64,000 bases of DNA from Myxococcales bacterium. Its GTDB lineage: Bacteria; Myxococcota_A; Polyangia; Palsa-1104; JAEUJZ01. This document shows positions 60,230-64,000 of the stretch, one piece after another. A program made the translations under genes and the position numbers. The stretch's first letter is position 1; every line of letters begins with the position of its first letter. A model generated the notes under the pieces. The model ran no database searches. It had not been told where the DNA came from and saw nothing but the letters and a program-made list of their open reading frames with translations. The stretch lies in NCBI GenBank assembly GCA_016794365.1, contig JAEUKB010000027.1, forward strand, positions 1 through 64,000, written 5' to 3'.

Positions 60230-61051
60230 GTGAAGATCCTCGTCACCGCCAAGCGGATTCCCGATCCAACCCAAAAACTCAAGCTCAAGGACAACGCGCT
60301 CGACCTAAGCGGTGCCAACTGGCAGCTCAACCAGTTTGACGAATACGCCGTCGAGGCAGCGCTTCGTCTGACCGAAGATGCAGCCAACCAAGCCACGCGC
60401 CAAGGTCAAGTGACGGTTGCCTCGCTCGGTCCGTCTGATGTGGCCACGCAGCTTCGATCGGCACTGGCGATGGGCGCAGACAAAGCCATTCGCGTCGATG
60501 CCAAAGATGAAGAGCTGGATGCCAGCGTCGTCGCCAAGACGATTGCCAAGCTGGTGCAGCGCGATCAGCCCGACCTGGTGCTGATGGGCAAGCTCGCCGC
60601 TGACAACGAAGGCAACGATGTCGGTCAGCGCGTCGCTGCGATCCTCGGATGGCCGCAGGCAACCTTCGCGTGCAGCATCCAAGTGGTCGATGGTGGCAAA
60701 GCACTGATCGTCGGTCGCGAAGTCGATGCCGGTGTGGAGCTCAAGAAAGTGCAGCTTCCCGCCGTGGTGACGGTCGATCTGCGCATCGTGTCGCCGCACG
60801 CCGTCAAAAATGGCAAGACCAAGGCCGAGTTCGCGTATCCCGATGGTCCGCGTTACTCGTCGCTCAAGGGCATTCGCGCCGCCAACTCCAAGCCGTTTGA
60901 GCAGCTTACGCTGGCTCAGCTCGCTGTGAGCGCGACGCCGAAGACCAAGGTGCTCAAGGTCGAGACGCCGCCAGCACGTCAGGCTGGTAAGAAGGTGGGC
61001 TCGGTCGCTGAGCTGGTGGAGAAGCTGCAAAAAGAAGCCAAAGTTCTTTGA
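60230..61051 (+). CDS. etfB: Electron transfer flavoprotein beta subunit
   Basis: 273 residues from GTG 60230 (AAGGAG five bases upstream); the frame upstream to 60176 has no homology. N-terminus MKILVTAKRIPDP and the body (VASLGPSDVATQLRSALAMGADKAIRVD, GKLAADNEGNDVGQRVAAILGWP, VTVDLRIVSPHAVKNGK) match EtfB, which binds AMP and carries electrons from acyl-CoA dehydrogenases with EtfA. The gene is 12 bp from etfA. Confidence 0.93.
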   Translation: MKILVTAKRIPDPTQKLKLKDNALDLSGANWQLNQFDEYAVEAALRLTEDAANQATRQGQVTVASLGPSDVATQLRSALAMGADKAIRVDAKDEELDASVVAKTIAKLVQRDQPDLVLMGKLAADNEGNDVGQRVAAILGWPQATFACSIQVVDGGKALIVGREVDAGVELKKVQLPAVVTVDLRIVSPHAVKNGKTKAEFAYPDGPRYSSLKGIRAANSKPFEQLTLAQLAVSATPKTKVLKVETPPARQAGKKVGSVAELVEKLQKEAKVL

Positions 61052-61063
61052 TGAGGTGATGCC

Positions 61064-62032
61064 ATGGGCAACGTACTTGTATTCCTAGAGCAAGCCGATC
61101 GGCGTCTCCGTCCCGCAGCGCTTTCGGCCATCAGCCTTTCGCGGGCCATTCACAAGTCGAGCGGCGGCAAGCTTCTGTTTGTCCTCATCGGTGACTCGGT
61201 GGCGGACGCAGCCAAGGAAGCTTCGCAGTTTGGCGCAGACGCGATCTTTACCGTCGAAGCTCCGGCGCTGAAGAACTACCTGGCGGAAACCTACGCACCG
61301 ATCGTGGCACGCCTGGCCAGTGAGCAAGGTGCCAGCATCGTCGCTGGATGCGCAACGTCAGTCGGTAAGGATCTGCTACCACGCGTCGCTGGTATCCTGG
61401 ATGCGGGTGTGGCACCGGACGTAAGCGGCGTCGTAAATGCCAAGCAGTATCGTCGAGCCACCAACGCGGGCAACGCCATTCAGACCATCGAAGTTCTGTC
61501 GGACATCGTGGTCGTCAGTGGTCGTCAGACCGATTTTCCGCGTGCGCAGCCGACGGGCGGAAGCTCGCCGATTTCGGCAGCCGCACCTGGCAACATCAAC
61601 GCGGCGGGCGCAAGCTTCGTCGAGCTTCAGTCGCAAAAGCGCGATCGTCCCGACCTGACCGAAGCACGCGTCGTCATCTCTGGCGGTCGCGGCATGAAGG
61701 AAGGCAAGAACTTCGCCGTGCTGGAGCAGCTGTGCGATCTCGTCGGTGGAGCGCTCGGAGCAAGCCGCGCAGCCTGCGACGCCGGAATGGTTCCAAACGA
61801 CCTGCAAGTCGGACAGACCGGCAAGGTGGTTGCGCCGGATCTCTACGTCGCGGTTGCCATCTCGGGTGCCATTCAGCACTTGGCTGGTATGAAGGGCAGC
61901 AAAGTCATCGTCGCTGTCAACAAAGACCCCGAGGCTCCGATCTTCCAGGTGGCCGACTACGGTCTGGTGACGACTTGGGAAAAAGCCGTCCCCGAGCTGC
62001 TCGCAGAGATCAAGAAGATCAAGTCGGCGTAA
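61064..62032 (+). CDS. etfA: Electron transfer flavoprotein alpha subunit
   Basis: 322 residues; ATG 61064 with GAGGTG five bases upstream. The C-terminal FAD domain is intact: [75 protein letters not shown]. It accepts electrons from dehydrogenases such as that at 45253-47082 and passes them to ETF-quinone oxidoreductase. Cotranscribed with etfB. Confidence 0.94.
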   Translation: MGNVLVFLEQADRRLRPAALSAISLSRAIHKSSGGKLLFVLIGDSVADAAKEASQFGADAIFTVEAPALKNYLAETYAPIVARLASEQGASIVAGCATSVGKDLLPRVAGILDAGVAPDVSGVVNAKQYRRATNAGNAIQTIEVLSDIVVVSGRQTDFPRAQPTGGSSPISAAAPGNINAAGASFVELQSQKRDRPDLTEARVVISGGRGMKEGKNFAVLEQLCDLVGGALGASRAACDAGMVPNDLQVGQTGKVVAPDLYVAVAISGAIQHLAGMKGSKVIVAVNKDPEAPIFQVADYGLVTTWEKAVPELLAEIKKIKSA

Positions 62033-62084
62033 CGTCGAAGTCCTTGCGTAGGCGACCGGGGGGCGTCTACGTTCCGCACCTGCC

Positions 62085-62888
62085 ATGAGGCGCTTACGGA
62101 TAGGCCCCAAGATCCTTCGCGTTCGCGACGAACCAGAGCCGCCACCCAGTCGATCGCCCACGCCGCTGGTCTGTATCCACGGTGCGGGAATGTCGGGTGT
62201 GGTGTGGATGGATCTTGTGCGCCAGATAGCGCCTGCTCGTCGAATCCTTGCACCCGATCTGCCGGGTCACGGACAGTCTGATCCCTGGCACGAGCAGAGC
62301 ATCGATCTCTATCGCGATGCGGTGGGAACGATGTGCGCGCACCTCCAGGTTCCGCGCGTGGTGCTCGTCGGTCACTCGCTGGGCGGCATCGTGGCGCTGC
62401 GCTGTGCGGTGTCGTGGCCCGAGCGCGTTGCTGGCTTGGTTCTCGTCGCCAGTTCCGCGCAAATGGATGTTCCCGAAGAGCTGTGGCGCAGCCTCGATGA
62501 GGAGCTTCCGTCCGGTGATGACAGCGAAGTCCAGACGATGCCTCCGTCGCTGGCTGCGCTGACATTTTCACCTGCGACCCATCCCGATGTACGCGCGCGC
62601 TGGCAAGCGGTGGTGATGCAAGCCTGTCGTCGGGTGGTGCTCGCAGACTTTGCGCTGTGTCGTCGGCTCGACATCCTGTCGCAGCTAGACCGCGTACGCG
62701 CACCGACGCTCATCATCGGTGGCAGCGACGATCTGCTCGTGTCGCCACAGCAGCTTGCGCAGACCCAGCGAGCCATTCATCAAGCCGAGCTTGTGCAAAT
62801 TCCCGACGCGGGCCATCTGCCGATGCTGGAACGGCCAGCGGCGTTCACGGCTCAGCTGATGGCGTTTTTGGCTACACTTCCGAGCTGA
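62085..62888 (+). CDS. Alpha/beta-hydrolase fold protein
   Basis: 267 residues. VCIHGAGMSGVVW (oxyanion HG), PDLPGHGQSD, VLVGHSLGGIVAL (nucleophile Ser in GHSLGG), IIGGSDDLLVS (Asp) and DAGHLPMLERP (His) form a complete catalytic triad. It lies 52 bp downstream of etfA and may be co-transcribed. Likely an esterase or thioesterase; substrate unknown. Its 3' end overlaps the convergent membrane-protein gene. Confidence 0.85.
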   Translation: MRRLRIGPKILRVRDEPEPPPSRSPTPLVCIHGAGMSGVVWMDLVRQIAPARRILAPDLPGHGQSDPWHEQSIDLYRDAVGTMCAHLQVPRVVLVGHSLGGIVALRCAVSWPERVAGLVLVASSAQMDVPEELWRSLDEELPSGDDSEVQTMPPSLAALTFSPATHPDVRARWQAVVMQACRRVVLADFALCRRLDILSQLDRVRAPTLIIGGSDDLLVSPQQLAQTQRAIHQAELVQIPDAGHLPMLERPAAFTAQLMAFLATLPS

Positions 62889-63915
62889 GCGACGGACGAT
62901 CTCGATCGATCAGCAGGCTCTCGGCCATGCAAAGCAGACCGACCAAATAGAACGCTTCTTGATGAATCGTCCTCGGTTGAGCGCCCGCAAGTCCCACAAG
63001 CAAGAGCCCCATCCCGCGCAGTCGCAGCGCACCGCGCCGAAACAGCAGCGAAAACACCGCCAGCGACCACACCGCCAAGCTGCCCATGTAAATCCCTTGG
63101 GCCAGCGGCTGATGCGGAAGCTGTAGGTCAAACGCGATGTAAATCAGTCGCGCCGCCGCCGCCGGAGCCGCCAAGAGCAGCAGCGTCATGACTCCGACGA
63201 TGAGCGACGTAAACAAGAGCGCCAAGCTATCCGTCGCCCAGTTCCAAGTTCGACGCGTAAGCAAGAGCAGCCCCGCACCACCGAGCGAAGCGGTTGCCAG
63301 CGTCGGACCGTACAGGATCAGGACCAGGCTCACACGCTGCATCAACTCGCGACTGGTCAGAAGATGCCACTGATTTTCCAGCAGCAGCACCGGCGGAACC
63401 AGTAGCAGCACCATCGCCAGCTTGTGCCACAGCGTCGCCGTATGCCGAGGAATCACCGCCAGCGCCAGCAGCACCGACAGACACAAGCTTGAGGTCTGCA
63501 TCAGCCACTGCGCGCGAACCAGGCCAATCGTTTCCGCCAAAAGCTTCGGAAACAGGATTTCCAGCGACGCGAGCGAAACGAAGAACAGCGACATCATCCC
63601 CAAACCGAGTCTTCCGACGGGATGTGAGGCAATCCCACGCTCACGCATCGCCACAAACAGCAGCGCCAAGAGCGACACCAGCGACAGCAGCCCGGAAAAG
63701 TGCGCGAAAAACGTCCCCGCAGACAAAAGTCCACTGGTCAGCCAGCCGGGAAGCAGCGACGGAGCGGCTCGCAGCAGAGGCTGAAGCAATCGGAACAGCA
63801 AAAACTCTGCAACCGCTGACAGCGACAGGATGGCCGGAAGCGACAGGCCACCGCCTATCAGCGCCAGCAACGAGATTCGGGTTCTGTCCGACGGCGGAGA
63901 GCTCACTGTCAACAC
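62872..63915 (-). CDS. Polytopic membrane protein, family unknown
   Basis: 347 residues with about nine or ten hydrophobic helices and short polar loops; no conserved charged motif that I recognise. It starts at GTG 63915 (in frame with TTG 63912), without a strong ribosome site. The last helices (GALRLRGMGLLLVGLAG) are separated by small basic loops. It runs toward the hydrolase gene and overlaps it by 17 bp. Beyond it, 63916-64000 shows no gene. Confidence 0.6.
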   Translation of the reverse strand: MLTVSSPPSDRTRISLLALIGGGLSLPAILSLSAVAEFLLFRLLQPLLRAAPSLLPGWLTSGLLSAGTFFAHFSGLLSLVSLLALLFVAMRERGIASHPVGRLGLGMMSLFFVSLASLEILFPKLLAETIGLVRAQWLMQTSSLCLSVLLALAVIPRHTATLWHKLAMVLLLVPPVLLLENQWHLLTSRELMQRVSLVLILYGPTLATASLGGAGLLLLTRRTWNWATDSLALLFTSLIVGVMTLLLLAAPAAAARLIYIAFDLQLPHQPLAQGIYMGSLAVWSLAVFSLLFRRGALRLRGMGLLLVGLAGAQPRTIHQEAFYLVGLLCMAESLLIDRDRPSLSSEV

Positions 63916-64000
63916 GGTACTTGTCCGCCCCAGCCCGAGGCAAGCAAAACCCTCAACCCACAGAAGCGATCGATTTGTGCAGGCTGCGCGGGCTGCGCGG

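Noticed and set aside
1..64000. tRNA, rRNA, IS elements or prophage
   Set aside because: No cloverleaf-like sequence, ribosomal signature, transposase, integrase or phage structural gene was recognised by eye in the intergenic regions; a covariance-model search would be needed to exclude small RNAs.

Overview
The window looks like a chromosomal segment of a Myxococcota bacterium. Evidence is high GC with strong third-position bias, a secreted protein ending in a MYXO-CTERM-type Cys-x-Cys/transmembrane/Arg tail, a MopE-like CDGVDNDC motif, several eukaryote-like Ser/Thr kinases, and an MglA-like GTPase close to a Roadblock protein. No rRNA, tRNA, CRISPR array, transposase or integrase was recognised. 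Only two stretches longer than 300 bp lack a gene: a 43-bp tandem repeat array (8139-8482) and an AT-rich region (43047-43524).

Layout. 1-6245 (+): the 3' part of a CotH-kinase/PA14 protein, then a tightly overlapping operon TolC-like / VTC polyphosphate-polymerase-like / DUF4956 membrane protein / HlyD-like adaptor / beta-propeller. 6265-12620: a lipoprotein, a CysZ/EI24-like membrane protein, the repeat array, a histidine-kinase-like protein whose phospho-accepting His is Ser, a beta-propeller, and a protein with a phospholipase-A2-like signature and a Gly/Ala-rich helical tail. 12650-19185 (-): one 7TMR-DISM/GAF/Ser-Thr-kinase gene apparently broken inside its HRD-LKPDN catalytic loop by about 3.3 kb carrying four other genes. 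19202-27501: a MYXO-CTERM protein, an acyl/aryl-CoA ligase, a TSUP exporter, a divergent TetR/SDR pair with an operator-like dyad, an XRE-HTH/EgtD-like methyltransferase fusion and a KGG-repeat stress protein. 27516-36525: a pseudokinase, a PLP-dependent lyase/decarboxylase, and a lon / small GTPase / histidine kinase operon divergent from a Roadblock gene. 36601-49083: YgiQ radical SAM, a GT-C membrane protein, a degenerate Uma2 protein, accC, an HU/IHF-type protein, fhs, an acyl-CoA dehydrogenase and a gyrB/parE gene. 49162-63915: an envelope operon (hot-dog dehydratase-like, GT2, lipoprotein), a TPR lipoprotein, two CNNM/CorC-type proteins with a rhomboid, an LIC_10091-like protein, an M23 peptidase, a polysaccharide deacetylase, etfB-etfA, an alpha/beta hydrolase and a polytopic membrane protein.

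How it fits together. Carbon metabolism here (CoA ligase, acyl-CoA dehydrogenase, ETF, biotin carboxylase, formate-THF ligase, SDR) suggests acyl-CoA catabolism feeding electrons through ETF. The rest is largely cell-envelope and signalling. The best candidates for new biology are the CotH/VTC/DUF4956/HlyD/TolC operon, the split sensor kinase with its four-gene insert, the PLA2-like protein, and the Lon-GTPase-kinase/Roadblock module. All functional calls come from reading motifs by eye; no database search was possible.
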